Of a stretch of DNA of 64,000 nt, positions 49,651 through 59,188 are shown piece by piece. The stretch is from NCBI RefSeq assembly GCF_018156225.1, contig NZ_JAGTAR010000002.1, positions 1 to 64,000 of the forward strand. The letters run 5' to 3'. Each line of letters starts with the position of its first letter. The first letter of the stretch is position 1. The position numbers were made by a program, and so were the translations under genes. This DNA is from Carboxylicivirga sediminis (GTDB taxonomy: Bacteria; Bacteroidota; Bacteroidia; Bacteroidales; Marinilabiliaceae). The notes under the pieces are model-generated. The model had not been told where the DNA came from. It worked only from the letters and a program-made list of their open reading frames with translations, and made no database searches.

Positions 49651-52398
49651 ATGCAGCGATACATTCTTCTTTTCATATACATTATTTGTTATTCTCCGCT
49701 TTATGCACAAAGTAAGCAAATAAGCGTTAGTACACACATTATTGATGAGAAGAGTGACGAACCCGTTCCTTTCGCTGCAATCATCTTCACTAAAGTTAAC
49801 GTTGGCACTTACGCTGCTTACAATGGCACCACCTTGCCAGTTAAACTCCGAAAGGGCAACCATGAGATACAGGTTTCGTGCATTGGTTACAATACAGCTT
49901 CTGCTAATGTTACACTAACCGCCGACACAACAATTACTATCAAGCTTCAGTCAGATGATATTAACATCAACGAAGTGGTGGTTACAGCAACTGACAACGA
50001 GGGGCCCGGTTCAGGCTCTAAAATTAACCGCAAAGCCATTGAGCACATACAGGCCTCCAGCTTTGCCGATGTGATGCAGCTGGTGCCTGGTGGTAAATCG
50101 CAAGAACCGGATCTTTCAAAAGTGAACCCCATTAGCATACGCCAGGTTGGCAGCGATGTGAACACAGCTTTGGGCACCGCATTTATTTTGGATGGAGCAC
50201 CCATTTCCAATGAGGCCAATATGCTGGCTCCCGAAGGTACGGCATCTGACATTAAACTAGACAACAGAACCAATGTGAGCAACGGCATGGATATGCGCAG
50301 CATCCCAACCGATCAGATTGAATCCATTGAAGTTATTCAGGGTATTCCCTCGGTTGTGCATGGCGACTTAAGCACTGGTGCTATCATCATTAATCAGCGG
50401 CATGGCATCACACCCTGGCAGGGACGCATCAAATCCGATGCACGCAACAAACTGTTTTCGTTGGGTAAAGGTATTGACCTGGGTCAAAAAGCAGGCACCA
50501 TAAATTTTAATGGCGATTACCTGATCTTCAATTCCGATCCACGCAATCCGTACGAAGGTTACCAACGCTATACCTTCTCAAGCAGGTATTTTAATCATCT
50601 GCAGCTGGCCAACAGCTCAATTAATATTAAAGGCAACCTGAGCTACACCGGCTCGGCCGATAAAGACCGTAATGATCCGGAAATCGACGATCAGGCCAAC
50701 GATCAGTTTCGCACCAACTACAATAGCTTATCATACACTTTAAATACCGAATGGAACTTCAACTCATGGTTTCAACAGGTTATACTGAGCTCACGGGCCA
50801 GCTATGCAAGCAATAAACTCTACCGACAAAAGTTTATTTCCAATGGCGGCCCAATGCCAGCTCCAATTAATACTGCAGCAGGCGAAAGCTATGGCATCTA
50901 TTTGCCCGCCACATACGAGGCCTTTTACCGCATGGAAGATAAACCTTTGAATGTGTTTAATCAACTCAGTGCACGCTTAGTGAGCTCAAAAGGTGTCATC
51001 TCGCACAGTATTGTGGGAGGTTTGGAATGGCGATACGATAAAAACCTTGGCCAGGGTGAAATCTATGACCTGGAGCGTCCCATGTACCCAAGCTTCCGAG
51101 GCTCCTATTCCGTATCAACGCGCCCCAGAGACTTGTCGTCTATTCCATCTGTTCAGAAACTGGCTTTTTTTGCTGAGGATAATATGAATGCATCTTTGGG
51201 AGAACACAAGATAGACGCACAATTAGGTATCAGAGGCACCAACCTACTCAACCTGAGTGACACTTATGATATGAGTGGGAAGATATACCTGGAGCCTCGC
51301 CTGAACATGCAATATACGTTGCCTGATTTCTCGCTCAACAAGCAAAATGTACAGCTCAGCATTCATGGTGGTATCGGCCATCATTATAAATTCCCCACAC
51401 TCAACCAGCTGCATCCCAACGAGCTGTTTTTCGATTTGGTGCAACTCAACTACTACTCGCAAAATCCAGATTTAAGAAGCCTTCATATTAAAACAATCGT
51501 GGAGAATCCAACAAACTATGAGCTCCAACCTGCCAGCAACCTGAAATGGGAATTCAGCCTGCATCTTAAGGTAGATGAACACCTCTTTTATATGACCTAT
51601 TTCAACGAAAGAATGAACAATGGCTTTATGACACAGAACCAGTGGCAGAGTCAAAGTTATCGCTTATATAATACCGATGGGCTTAATCCTGTTGCTCCGC
51701 CGCAAGTGGATGATTTACCATACACCAACACCCAGATAATTAATACATTCAGCCAAACGCACAACGGGGCCGGCGTGTACAAAGAGGGTCTTGAGTACCA
51801 AATGACATTTGCACGTTTTAACAACATCAACACCCGACTAACTGTTAACGGGGCCTGGTTTAATACTACCTACCAAAGTAATATTTACCAAGTCTTTCAT
51901 CCCAACCGGGTAATTAACAACCAACCATTCCCCTATGCGGGTATTTACGATGAACACATAGGCAGCGACCGCACTCTGCAGCAGTTTAATACCAATTTTC
52001 AGTTTGACACACAAATTACCAGACTGGGGCTCATCTTCACATCAACCATTGAATGCACTTGGTTCTCAAACAGTGAAAACCACACTTCAGGTGGATGGCC
52101 GGTAGCGTATATCGATGTTTTCGGGCAAAAGCATCTTTTTACAGATCAGGACAAAAACGATCCGATACTTGAACAGCTATACCTTGGCAAAAATGATGAG
52201 TACTTCCATCGTCTGAACGAACCCTTTGGGACTAACCTCAATATCAGAGTGAGTAAACAATTTAAAAAGGGCCACAATCTGTCGTTCTATGTCAATAACC
52301 TGATTAGCTACTACCCCGACTATTATAATAACTATCACCGCAGAATACAACGCATCAACCAGCCATACTTTGGCATGGAACTAAACATAAACATATAA
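49651..52398 (+). CDS. TonB-dependent outer-membrane receptor
   Basis: The 915-residue protein has a signal peptide (ending about 20), a CarboxypepD_reg-like domain (about 24-105, VSTHIIDEKSDEPVPFAAIIF), a plug domain (about 120-255, SFADVMQLVPGGKSQEPDL, AFILDGAPISNEANML and STGAIIINQRHG), and a beta-barrel ending in a Phe-rich strand. It is not a SusC (no SusD neighbour), so it fits the siderophore/haem/vitamin class. It is first in an eight-gene plus-strand operon and is preceded by repeat-type regulatory DNA. Ligand not known. Confidence 0.88.
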   Translation: MQRYILLFIYIICYSPLYAQSKQISVSTHIIDEKSDEPVPFAAIIFTKVNVGTYAAYNGTTLPVKLRKGNHEIQVSCIGYNTASANVTLTADTTITIKLQSDDININEVVVTATDNEGPGSGSKINRKAIEHIQASSFADVMQLVPGGKSQEPDLSKVNPISIRQVGSDVNTALGTAFILDGAPISNEANMLAPEGTASDIKLDNRTNVSNGMDMRSIPTDQIESIEVIQGIPSVVHGDLSTGAIIINQRHGITPWQGRIKSDARNKLFSLGKGIDLGQKAGTINFNGDYLIFNSDPRNPYEGYQRYTFSSRYFNHLQLANSSINIKGNLSYTGSADKDRNDPEIDDQANDQFRTNYNSLSYTLNTEWNFNSWFQQVILSSRASYASNKLYRQKFISNGGPMPAPINTAAGESYGIYLPATYEAFYRMEDKPLNVFNQLSARLVSSKGVISHSIVGGLEWRYDKNLGQGEIYDLERPMYPSFRGSYSVSTRPRDLSSIPSVQKLAFFAEDNMNASLGEHKIDAQLGIRGTNLLNLSDTYDMSGKIYLEPRLNMQYTLPDFSLNKQNVQLSIHGGIGHHYKFPTLNQLHPNELFFDLVQLNYYSQNPDLRSLHIKTIVENPTNYELQPASNLKWEFSLHLKVDEHLFYMTYFNERMNNGFMTQNQWQSQSYRLYNTDGLNPVAPPQVDDLPYTNTQIINTFSQTHNGAGVYKEGLEYQMTFARFNNINTRLTVNGAWFNTTYQSNIYQVFHPNRVINNQPFPYAGIYDEHIGSDRTLQQFNTNFQFDTQITRLGLIFTSTIECTWFSNSENHTSGGWPVAYIDVFGQKHLFTDQDKNDPILEQLYLGKNDEYFHRLNEPFGTNLNIRVSKQFKKGHNLSFYVNNLISYYPDYYNNYHRRIQRINQPYFGMELNINI

Positions 52399-52412
52399 TC
52401 AAAAACAATAAA

Positions 52413-53585
52413 ATGAAAACACTACAAATTATTCCTTTACTTCTTCTGACAGTACTGCTGTTTAGCTGTAATGATGATGAAAACTTTGTTGCCAAAACCG
52501 ATGTGGAAGTGGCATTGCATTTCGAAGATGAATCAACAGCCATTGAGCTGGATGATATTACAGTAACTTTTATAAACATTAACAATGGTTCGGAAATAAA
52601 AAGCACCAGTGACACCAATGGCAAAGTGAGTCTGATGCTTGAAGAAGGTGTGTATAGTATGGTGGCCAATGGTGAAAAAACCATTACCATAGATGGCAAC
52701 GTACAAACTGTAACTATTTCAGGCTCAATAGAAAACAAAGTTGTCAACGCCAGTTCATCAACGTTTGAGCTACCTCTTTTCTACAGTGCACCAGGCGAAG
52801 GCTGGGTCATTAAAGAAGTATACTATGCGGGCTCTCGTACACCGGAAAATAAAGCTTATTACAAAGACCAATACATCGAAATATATAACAACAGTTCAGA
52901 AGTACTGTATGCAGATGGCCTAACGATTTCGGAAGCTGAGCACAACACTTCGCGTGAACTTAACGAGTGGGCCGATTGGCTTAGTCAAGGGGTGGTTGTG
53001 CGCACCATCTACACCATCCCTGGTTCAGGAACAGAACACCCTGTACAACCGGGCGAAAGTCTGATTCTGGCCTCACAACCCATCGACCACACCATTGAAA
53101 ACGCTAACTCCATTGACCTGAAGGGCGCCCATTGGCAATGGTTCGATGAAGGAACTACGGATGTAGATGTGCAGGAAGTGCCCAACCTCACCAAATATTA
53201 CAGCTACAGTAAAAGCTTTTGGCTACTGCACACAAGTGGTTACAACTCATTTATATTATGGCGCGCCGATGATATGGAAGCATTTATGAGTACGCAACGT
53301 AAAGAAACAGAAAACTCGGCCGGCAACACTATCGAAGGTTATCTGGTGCCTAACGAGATTATTTTGGATGCGGTAGAGTCATCGCGCAAGGATAAATTCT
53401 TAACCAAAGCCCTGGCACCACAAATTGACCTGACGTACACCTATTGCAATGAAACATTCAGTAAAAAGAGTATTCGCCGCAAAGTGCAGGGCTATGATGA
53501 TGGACGAGCCATATTGATGGATACCAACAATTCAGACAATGATTTTATTAAAAATGCCGAACTAAAACCCGGTGAAGTAGAATAA
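52413..53585 (+). CDS. DUF4876-type lipoprotein
   Basis: The 390-residue lipoprotein has a lipobox (LLFSC) and an N-terminal beta domain of the carboxypeptidase-regulatory type (about 25-115, DDITVTFININNGSEI). It then has a larger domain, EGWVIKEVYYAGSRTPENKAYYKDQYIEIYNNSSEVLYADGLTI, resembling a lamin-tail-like strand set. The pattern matches DUF4876, which sits next to TonB receptors in Bacteroidota. It is 14 bp after the receptor gene, suggesting a surface partner. Ligand unknown. Confidence 0.8.
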   Translation: MKTLQIIPLLLLTVLLFSCNDDENFVAKTDVEVALHFEDESTAIELDDITVTFININNGSEIKSTSDTNGKVSLMLEEGVYSMVANGEKTITIDGNVQTVTISGSIENKVVNASSSTFELPLFYSAPGEGWVIKEVYYAGSRTPENKAYYKDQYIEIYNNSSEVLYADGLTISEAEHNTSRELNEWADWLSQGVVVRTIYTIPGSGTEHPVQPGESLILASQPIDHTIENANSIDLKGAHWQWFDEGTTDVDVQEVPNLTKYYSYSKSFWLLHTSGYNSFILWRADDMEAFMSTQRKETENSAGNTIEGYLVPNEIILDAVESSRKDKFLTKALAPQIDLTYTYCNETFSKKSIRRKVQGYDDGRAILMDTNNSDNDFIKNAELKPGEVE

Positions 53586-53602
53586 TCAAACTGCATACAT
53601 GA

Positions 53603-53641
53603 CAAGGAAACATTGTGTCAGCAAGTGTTTCCTTGCTTTTC
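53603..53641 (+). terminator. attenuator-like hairpin between DUF4876 and DUF6850 genes
   Basis: CAAGGAAACA pairs with TGTTTCCTTG (10 bp perfect, 13-nt loop), followed by CTTTTCC. It lies in a 74-bp gap and could lower expression of the later genes. Confidence 0.55.
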
Positions 53642-53659
53642 CTCAAAAGCATTTTATAA

Positions 53660-55165
53660 ATGAGACACCTGCTTTTTATTATCGTGATAATGGTCGGATG
53701 GTCGGCTTATGCCAGTCAGCCCGATAGCCTGCAGCGTACATTGAATACATGGAATTCAATGGAAAGGCAGCATGATAATATCAATCAGCAAAATCCGGCT
53801 GGTCGTCGCGCCTACTCTGCCGACCGCTTTGTCAGCTCACAGGCTGGCGCTCTGCTTCTCAACACCGACCAGATAAACATTTTGGAACAGGGCACCCAGT
53901 TGACTACTTACGGACTCAATTTTGAAGGCTATCAAACACTGGGTTCATCAGTTCTTTGGGGTCAGGCGAGCTACAGTAATGAATACCAGGAAGACGTTGG
54001 CTTCAATAATGTGGCCGATTTTTGTTTCCTCTACCCTTATATCATTGCCGATTCAGTTGGCGGTGATCGCAACCTGGAAACCTACACTCTAAAGGGTGGT
54101 TTTCAGAAGCAGACAACACACCTCACATATGGGATCGAGGCGCATTATCGCGCAACCATCAGCCATGGCAATACGGATCCACGTCCGCTTAATACGGTGT
54201 CTGACCTTTCTATTAAAGCAGGTATATCAAAAGCCATTGACAGGCATCAAGTGGGCGCATTTGCACAATACGGTTCTTACAGCCAAGAGCTAAAAGTGAA
54301 CTCAATGGCCGACAACCGTAACGACTACATCTACCTGCTGCGGGGATTTGGTTTGCAGCAAAACAGAATATCAGGCCCCTACCAATCCTATAACAATAAC
54401 TACTTTGCCAATTCACTTGGAGGTGGACTGACACTTAGCCCGCATGCATCGGGCTTTAGCGCACTGCTGTTGGTTACCTCAGACGACATTCACCTTAAAG
54501 AGTCGAACACCAACAATGGTATTGTGCCATTTAAACTGATGAACCAACAGCTGGAGGCTGAATTTGGCTATCGCATGGCAGGCAATCAAACCTCAATCCA
54601 TGCTAAAGTTGGAATGGAACGTTACAAAAAAATAGGTACTGAACGCATCTACACCACCGACAACAACGAATTGCTCAGTGAAAGTAAACCCTTTAACCAC
54701 ACTCAAACCAACTACAAGGCTAACGCATTATTGAGCACTCAAAAAGAAGACTTGACAACGTTTGAGGTATTTGGGCAATTAAGCTATTCCATCACCGATG
54801 CCTTTCATCTTGGCTATAATAGTGGTTCCTATTTTGCTAATATTTCATCGCTCAACCCCTTCATTCAATACCAATGGAATCATTACTGGAAGTCATCCAG
54901 CCTCACCATCCGCCAGAATATAAGCGGACGATATGTAGTTAATGCCAGTGCGTCTTTAAACAATGATGGCACAGCATTAAGCGAAGGCGTAAGAGAGAAC
55001 TACAACAGACTAAAGCAAAACCTATTCCAATCAACATTAAGCATAAATTATACGGTTTTCACTCCCAAAAAAAGCGCCTGGAGCATTGCCCCGGCCCTGA
55101 TGGTGATGTCCAACGACAGCCAGACAAATTGGGGAGGAAACCTTTCATTAATCCATAATTTTTAA
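53660..55165 (+). CDS. DUF6850-type outer-membrane beta-barrel protein
   Basis: The 501-residue protein has a signal peptide (about 1-18) and a run of alternating beta-strands typical of a barrel, ending WGGNLSLIHNF. It carries no TonB plug. The pattern fits the DUF6850 barrel family, which accompanies DUF4876 proteins in Bacteroidota. It may open a second pore or help fold the receptor. It is followed after 4 bp by the ABC ATPase. Confidence 0.75.
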   Translation: MRHLLFIIVIMVGWSAYASQPDSLQRTLNTWNSMERQHDNINQQNPAGRRAYSADRFVSSQAGALLLNTDQINILEQGTQLTTYGLNFEGYQTLGSSVLWGQASYSNEYQEDVGFNNVADFCFLYPYIIADSVGGDRNLETYTLKGGFQKQTTHLTYGIEAHYRATISHGNTDPRPLNTVSDLSIKAGISKAIDRHQVGAFAQYGSYSQELKVNSMADNRNDYIYLLRGFGLQQNRISGPYQSYNNNYFANSLGGGLTLSPHASGFSALLLVTSDDIHLKESNTNNGIVPFKLMNQQLEAEFGYRMAGNQTSIHAKVGMERYKKIGTERIYTTDNNELLSESKPFNHTQTNYKANALLSTQKEDLTTFEVFGQLSYSITDAFHLGYNSGSYFANISSLNPFIQYQWNHYWKSSSLTIRQNISGRYVVNASASLNNDGTALSEGVRENYNRLKQNLFQSTLSINYTVFTPKKSAWSIAPALMVMSNDSQTNWGGNLSLIHNF

Positions 55166-55169
55166 ACAC

Positions 55170-56054
55170 GTGGCAGCAGTAATCGAATGTAATAATATCA
55201 CCCATTACTATGGGAACCGACTAATTTATAAAAACCTGAACTTTTCGGTTGAAAAGGGTAAAATATTAGGTCTGCTGGGCAAAAACGGCACCGGCAAAAC
55301 CACCATCATCAACATACTAAATGGCTATTTAAAACCCTACTCGGGTGAGTGCCGGCTATTGGGTGAGGACATGCGCTCGCTCAGCATCGAAACAAAATCG
55401 AAAGTGGGACTGCTGCTCGAAGGGCATGTGCAGCACAGCTACTTCAATATTGTGCAAATTGAGAAGTTCTATTCACGGTTTTTCAAAGACTGGAAGAGTG
55501 AGCCTTATTGGGATTTGATGGATAAGCTGAAGGTGACACGTAAGCAAAAAATATCCACCATGTCGTGCGGGCAGCGATCGCAGGTGGCCTTGGGTCTGAT
55601 TTTAGCGCAAGACCCCGAACTGCTGATTCTCGATGACTTTTCCATGGGGCTCGATCCCGGCTATCGCCGCCTGTTTGTCGACTACCTGAAAGAGTATGTG
55701 ACCGCCACCAACAAAACGGTTTTCCTCACTTCACATATCATTCAGGATATGGAGCATCTGATTGACGAAACCATGATACTGGACTATGGTAAGCTGCTCC
55801 TTCATAAGCCAACGCTTGAAATTCTGGACAATTTTAAACGCTATAAGCTAAGCCATGATGCACGATTTAAACTGGATAGTGATGACGCGATTCAGAATTT
55901 GGAGCATTTTAAATCACACACCGAATTTTATTCATTTGACACAATAGATAGGGTCAGGCAGATATTGCAAAGACGAAGCATCGACACACAAACATTAGTG
56001 AACGAGAGCTTAACTCTGGAAGATGCTTTTATTGGTTTAACAGGAAAATACTAA
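55170..56054 (+). CDS. ABC transporter ATP-binding protein with unusual catalytic motifs
   Basis: The 294-residue protein has a GTG start, 4 bp after the previous stop, and an ABC domain: Walker A GKNGTGKT (37-44), signature MSCGQ (131-135) in place of LSGGQ, and Walker B LLILD followed by Asp 156 where a catalytic Glu is usual. A switch His is at about 189. A C-terminal domain (about 210-294) extends past the core. It belongs to the ABC-2-type exporter ATPase lineage and is followed by its permease. Confidence 0.88.
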   Translation: MAAVIECNNITHYYGNRLIYKNLNFSVEKGKILGLLGKNGTGKTTIINILNGYLKPYSGECRLLGEDMRSLSIETKSKVGLLLEGHVQHSYFNIVQIEKFYSRFFKDWKSEPYWDLMDKLKVTRKQKISTMSCGQRSQVALGLILAQDPELLILDDFSMGLDPGYRRLFVDYLKEYVTATNKTVFLTSHIIQDMEHLIDETMILDYGKLLLHKPTLEILDNFKRYKLSHDARFKLDSDDAIQNLEHFKSHTEFYSFDTIDRVRQILQRRSIDTQTLVNESLTLEDAFIGLTGKY

Positions 56055-56066
56055 GACAAATACATA

Positions 56067-56738
56067 ATGACTAGAGCAATATTTTATAAAGAATGGATTA
56101 AACTCAGATGGCTATTGTTAGCTATTTCGCTTGTTTTTGCCGGGTCCATCCCCTACTTTATCCTTAACCTCACCAATAAATTCAGGTTTGCAGGCAAGCC
56201 GCACTTTTGGAGTGTGATTGTGGGTAAGGATCTAAATTTAATCAGCGAGCTCACTTACATTCCACTATTGGCAGGATTAATATTAGGCCTTGCTCAATTT
56301 GTGCCCGAAATGCAAAAGAAAAGCTTGAAGCTTACACTCCATCTGCCTCATCCCGAGAAGCTGACCATCTTAAAAATGTTATTATTCGGGTCGGGAACAT
56401 TGGTATCTATTTTCAGCATCACAGGTTTGGTATTGTATTTAAGTTTAAGTATTTACCTGCCTTCGCAAATTTTAGTGGCCTGGTTTACGGCCGCATTAGC
56501 ATGGTACCTGGCAGGTTTGGCTGCCTATTTTCTGGCTGTGTGGGTGTGCATCGAACCGGTGTGGAAACAAAAAGCTATTAACACACTGCTGGCCATAGCG
56601 GTCATCATGCTGTTTTTTAAAGGCACATCTACCTATTCGTTGCAATACGCTATGCCTTTATATATAGGCATAATCCTTCTAAGTATGTGCTTCCCGTTTT
56701 ATTCCGTGTTCCGCTTTAAAGAAGGTGTGCAACAATAA
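56067..56738 (+). CDS. ABC transporter permease, ABC-2 type
   Basis: The 223-residue integral membrane protein has about six predicted helices (about 14-33, 56-75, 99-125, 130-162, 173-188, 196-215) and no signal. It starts 12 bp after the ATPase, so it is its membrane partner. The family is ABC-2-like by layout only; the substrate is unknown. Confidence 0.75.
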   Translation: MTRAIFYKEWIKLRWLLLAISLVFAGSIPYFILNLTNKFRFAGKPHFWSVIVGKDLNLISELTYIPLLAGLILGLAQFVPEMQKKSLKLTLHLPHPEKLTILKMLLFGSGTLVSIFSITGLVLYLSLSIYLPSQILVAWFTAALAWYLAGLAAYFLAVWVCIEPVWKQKAINTLLAIAVIMLFFKGTSTYSLQYAMPLYIGIILLSMCFPFYSVFRFKEGVQQ

Positions 56739-56756
56739 CCAACTAGATAATTAGCA

Positions 56757-58007
56757 ATGACGAAGAAAAATATAAAAACACTACTAATATTAGTGTCCAC
56801 CGCACTACTGGCATGGGTACTGCCCTGGTTGATAAAACTTAGCACCAATGAAGCCTGTCGTTATCCTTTCACCTATTATTCAAGTGTGAAGAATGAGTTT
56901 TTTCAGGTTGTAAAAGAAGATGCTGAAACCGTACTGATGGATCAGAGCAGCCATGAATATACCCGTGCTGAGTATGATAGCTTGCTGCCCATGCTCAGCT
57001 ATCGCCAGCTATTAAAAGATGGCCGTTTGCCCGATTCACTGAACGGGAAAGCCATTAGCGGCAAAAGCATTCAGCTTGAGCAGTTTTATTTCAAATACAG
57101 TCCGCGCGACAAGCATCATAAACAGATGGACCTCAATCCGATGTTCGAATCCATGTCGGGAAGAGTCCAAATCGAAAGTCCCGACGATCTATTTAGTATT
57201 AAAAACAAGATGGTGTTTATTGATGCAGAAACCAACTCAGTGCTCGAAAATAAAAGCAGCCAATTTCATCAGGCGATGATAAAGCGCGGCTACAAATTCC
57301 CAACTAAGATGGTGGCGGGTAATCCTTCAACCAAAAAGCTATACGATGAAGGATGGTTTGCCCTGGATGCCAACAACCAACTGTATCATATTAAAATGGT
57401 GAATGGCCAACCTTTTGTAAAAGACACCAAAGCAGGCGAAAAGCTGGATATCGACTTCGTAAAAACCATCGAAACACAAAACCGGCGTATGTATGCCTTT
57501 GTGTTTGACAGGAGCGGTAAGCTGTATTACCTCAGTGACGTGAGCTACGAACCGGTACAGCTACCCATCGACGCTTATAATACCAATACCGATGGCCTCT
57601 CAATAATGGCCAATCCTTTTTACTGGAATGTGGTTGTTACAACGCCTGCGCAACGCATCACCTACGCTCTGGACAATCATACGCTTGAAGAAGTGGATCG
57701 TCTGACAGAAACGAGAGAAAGTACTACCTGGGAGAAGATTCACCCTTATGTATTTCCATTTTACATCGAGATGAAGTCCATGTATTCGAAGTTTGTGTAC
57801 CCCCGCTTGCTGGGCTGGTCAGTAAAAGCCCTAGTGCTTAATGCAGTGTTGGCTGTGTTGCTGGCATTTCTATCCTACCGCCGGAAACAAAGCATCAAAC
57901 CGCTGCAGCTTTTGTTGGTGCTATGTACCGGACTGTATGGACTTATAGCATTATGGCTTTTTAACGAGAAACAGCAGGAAACAAGAAATGTCATTCAATT
58001 AAAGTAG
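56757..58007 (+). CDS. DUF4857-type membrane protein
   Basis: The 416-residue protein has one N-terminal helix (about 8-25), a large extracytoplasmic domain of some 330 residues with beta-propeller-like stretches (DEGWFALDANNQLYHIKMVNGQ and RMYAFVFDRSGKLYYLSDV), and two C-terminal helices (about 357-373 and 383-402). It matches DUF4857, known beside such ABC pairs in Bacteroidota. Function unknown; by topology it is a membrane-anchored periplasmic subunit of the ABC complex. It starts 18 bp after the permease gene. Confidence 0.72.
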   Translation: MTKKNIKTLLILVSTALLAWVLPWLIKLSTNEACRYPFTYYSSVKNEFFQVVKEDAETVLMDQSSHEYTRAEYDSLLPMLSYRQLLKDGRLPDSLNGKAISGKSIQLEQFYFKYSPRDKHHKQMDLNPMFESMSGRVQIESPDDLFSIKNKMVFIDAETNSVLENKSSQFHQAMIKRGYKFPTKMVAGNPSTKKLYDEGWFALDANNQLYHIKMVNGQPFVKDTKAGEKLDIDFVKTIETQNRRMYAFVFDRSGKLYYLSDVSYEPVQLPIDAYNTNTDGLSIMANPFYWNVVVTTPAQRITYALDNHTLEEVDRLTETRESTTWEKIHPYVFPFYIEMKSMYSKFVYPRLLGWSVKALVLNAVLAVLLAFLSYRRKQSIKPLQLLLVLCTGLYGLIALWLFNEKQQETRNVIQLK

Positions 58008-58101
58008 TAGACACATAATAACCCAAGATATAAGACTCAAGATGAAAGACTTCATTGGGTACAGATTGCCCTTCTAATAACAATTATTAAAAACAACAAA
58101 T

Positions 58102-58617
58102 ATGCAAAAAGTAGTATTAATGGCCTTGGTAGTATTAAGCGCTGCCTGCCAGACAAAAACCAATAACGCAGAACAAAACGAAGCTACAACAAAGGTCATG
58201 GCGGTTGAGCAGCTACTGGCCAATGCCGAAACAATGGTTGATACCGAGATTACGGTACAGGGTCATGTAACACACACCTGCAAGCACAGCGGCAAACGCT
58301 GCTTTATTGTGGGCGACAATCCTGAACTGAGCATCCGTGTTGAGGCGGGTGGCCAGATACAAGGGTTCAACCGCGAGTTAACCGGCAATACCATTGCTGT
58401 AAAGGGAGTTTTAAAAGAGCGCCGTTTAAGCGAAGAGTACATTGCACAGTGGGAAGAAAAGGTGAAACTGAAAGAAGCAAAGGAAGACGGCACAGCCGAA
58501 ACCTGCGCCGCCGAAATGAGCAACATCAGCAACATGCGCCAGTGGATGGAAGCGAACAATAAAAACTACTACTCAATCTACTACGTAAACGGAGTGAGCT
58601 ATGAAGTGGTCGACTAA
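58102..58617 (+). CDS. OB-like lipoprotein with a Cys/His cluster
   Basis: This 171-residue lipoprotein has a lipobox (LSAAC, Cys 16) and a body of OB-fold type (DTEITVQGHVTHTC, then AVKGVLKERRLSEEYI). It carries HTCKHSGKRC (His 58, Cys 60, His 62, Cys 67) and one more Cys at 135. The cluster could bind metal or haem, or form disulfides. It is 94 bp after the DUF4857 gene and overlaps the next gene by 17 bp. Not recognised as a named family. Confidence 0.68.
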   Translation: MQKVVLMALVVLSAACQTKTNNAEQNEATTKVMAVEQLLANAETMVDTEITVQGHVTHTCKHSGKRCFIVGDNPELSIRVEAGGQIQGFNRELTGNTIAVKGVLKERRLSEEYIAQWEEKVKLKEAKEDGTAETCAAEMSNISNMRQWMEANNKNYYSIYYVNGVSYEVVD

Positions 58618-59146
58618 AGTCAGAAAATGGCTCCGTATTATCCACCGCGATTTAGGCTACCTGTTGGCAGGCATAACAGTTATATATGGCATTTCGGGCT
58701 ACCTGCTTAACCACATGGATGGCAAAGACCCGGCCTTTGACACCACTGAAGAAACTATCCAGATAAATAGTAAACTGAATAGCAATGCTTTGTATGCTGA
58801 GTTGCAAAGCAGACCTGACATGCCTGACTTAAAGCGCATCCTGCCACATGCCGAAGGTTTCTATAAGGTGTTGTTCGATGGTGGCATTGGGGTATATAAC
58901 AGCCATACCGGTGAGCTGAGTTACGAATTTCATCGCAAGAAGCCATTTGTGTATGCCATTAATAAGCTGCATTACAACAAAGTGAAAGGCTGGACGCTGA
59001 TGGGTGATTTTCTTGCCTTTTCACTCATCTTCCTAGCTGTTTCTGGCCTGTTTATGGTCAAAGGGAAGAATGGACTGCGCCAGCGTGGTGTATGGTTATT
59101 AGCTATTGGACTGACCATCCCAATTTTGTATATAGCATTTACATAA
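58601..59146 (+). CDS. PepSY-associated membrane protein
   Basis: The 181-residue protein starts within the end of the previous gene (17-bp overlap). It has three membrane segments: LRIIHRDLGYLLAGITVIYGISGYLL (about 11-36), a second at about 128-150 (TLMGDFLAFSLIFLAVSGLFM), and a last short one (about 162-180). The motif IHRDLGY and a second His (NKLHYNK) are typical of PepSY-TM proteins, which are linked with iron-siderophore reduction and haem traffic at the inner membrane. It ends the eight-gene operon. Confidence 0.78.
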   Translation: MKWSTKVRKWLRIIHRDLGYLLAGITVIYGISGYLLNHMDGKDPAFDTTEETIQINSKLNSNALYAELQSRPDMPDLKRILPHAEGFYKVLFDGGIGVYNSHTGELSYEFHRKKPFVYAINKLHYNKVKGWTLMGDFLAFSLIFLAVSGLFMVKGKNGLRQRGVWLLAIGLTIPILYIAFT

Positions 59147-59150
59147 CTAA

Positions 59151-59179
59151 AAAAAGGGAACCATTCAGTTCCCTTTTTT
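59151..59179. terminator. bidirectional terminator at the end of the TonB-receptor operon
   Basis: AAAAAGGGAAC pairs with GTTCCCTTTTT (11 bp) around a 6-nt loop. It serves the plus-strand operon and the convergent M29-type gene. Confidence 0.88.
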
Positions 59180-59188
59180 ATTTGCTTC

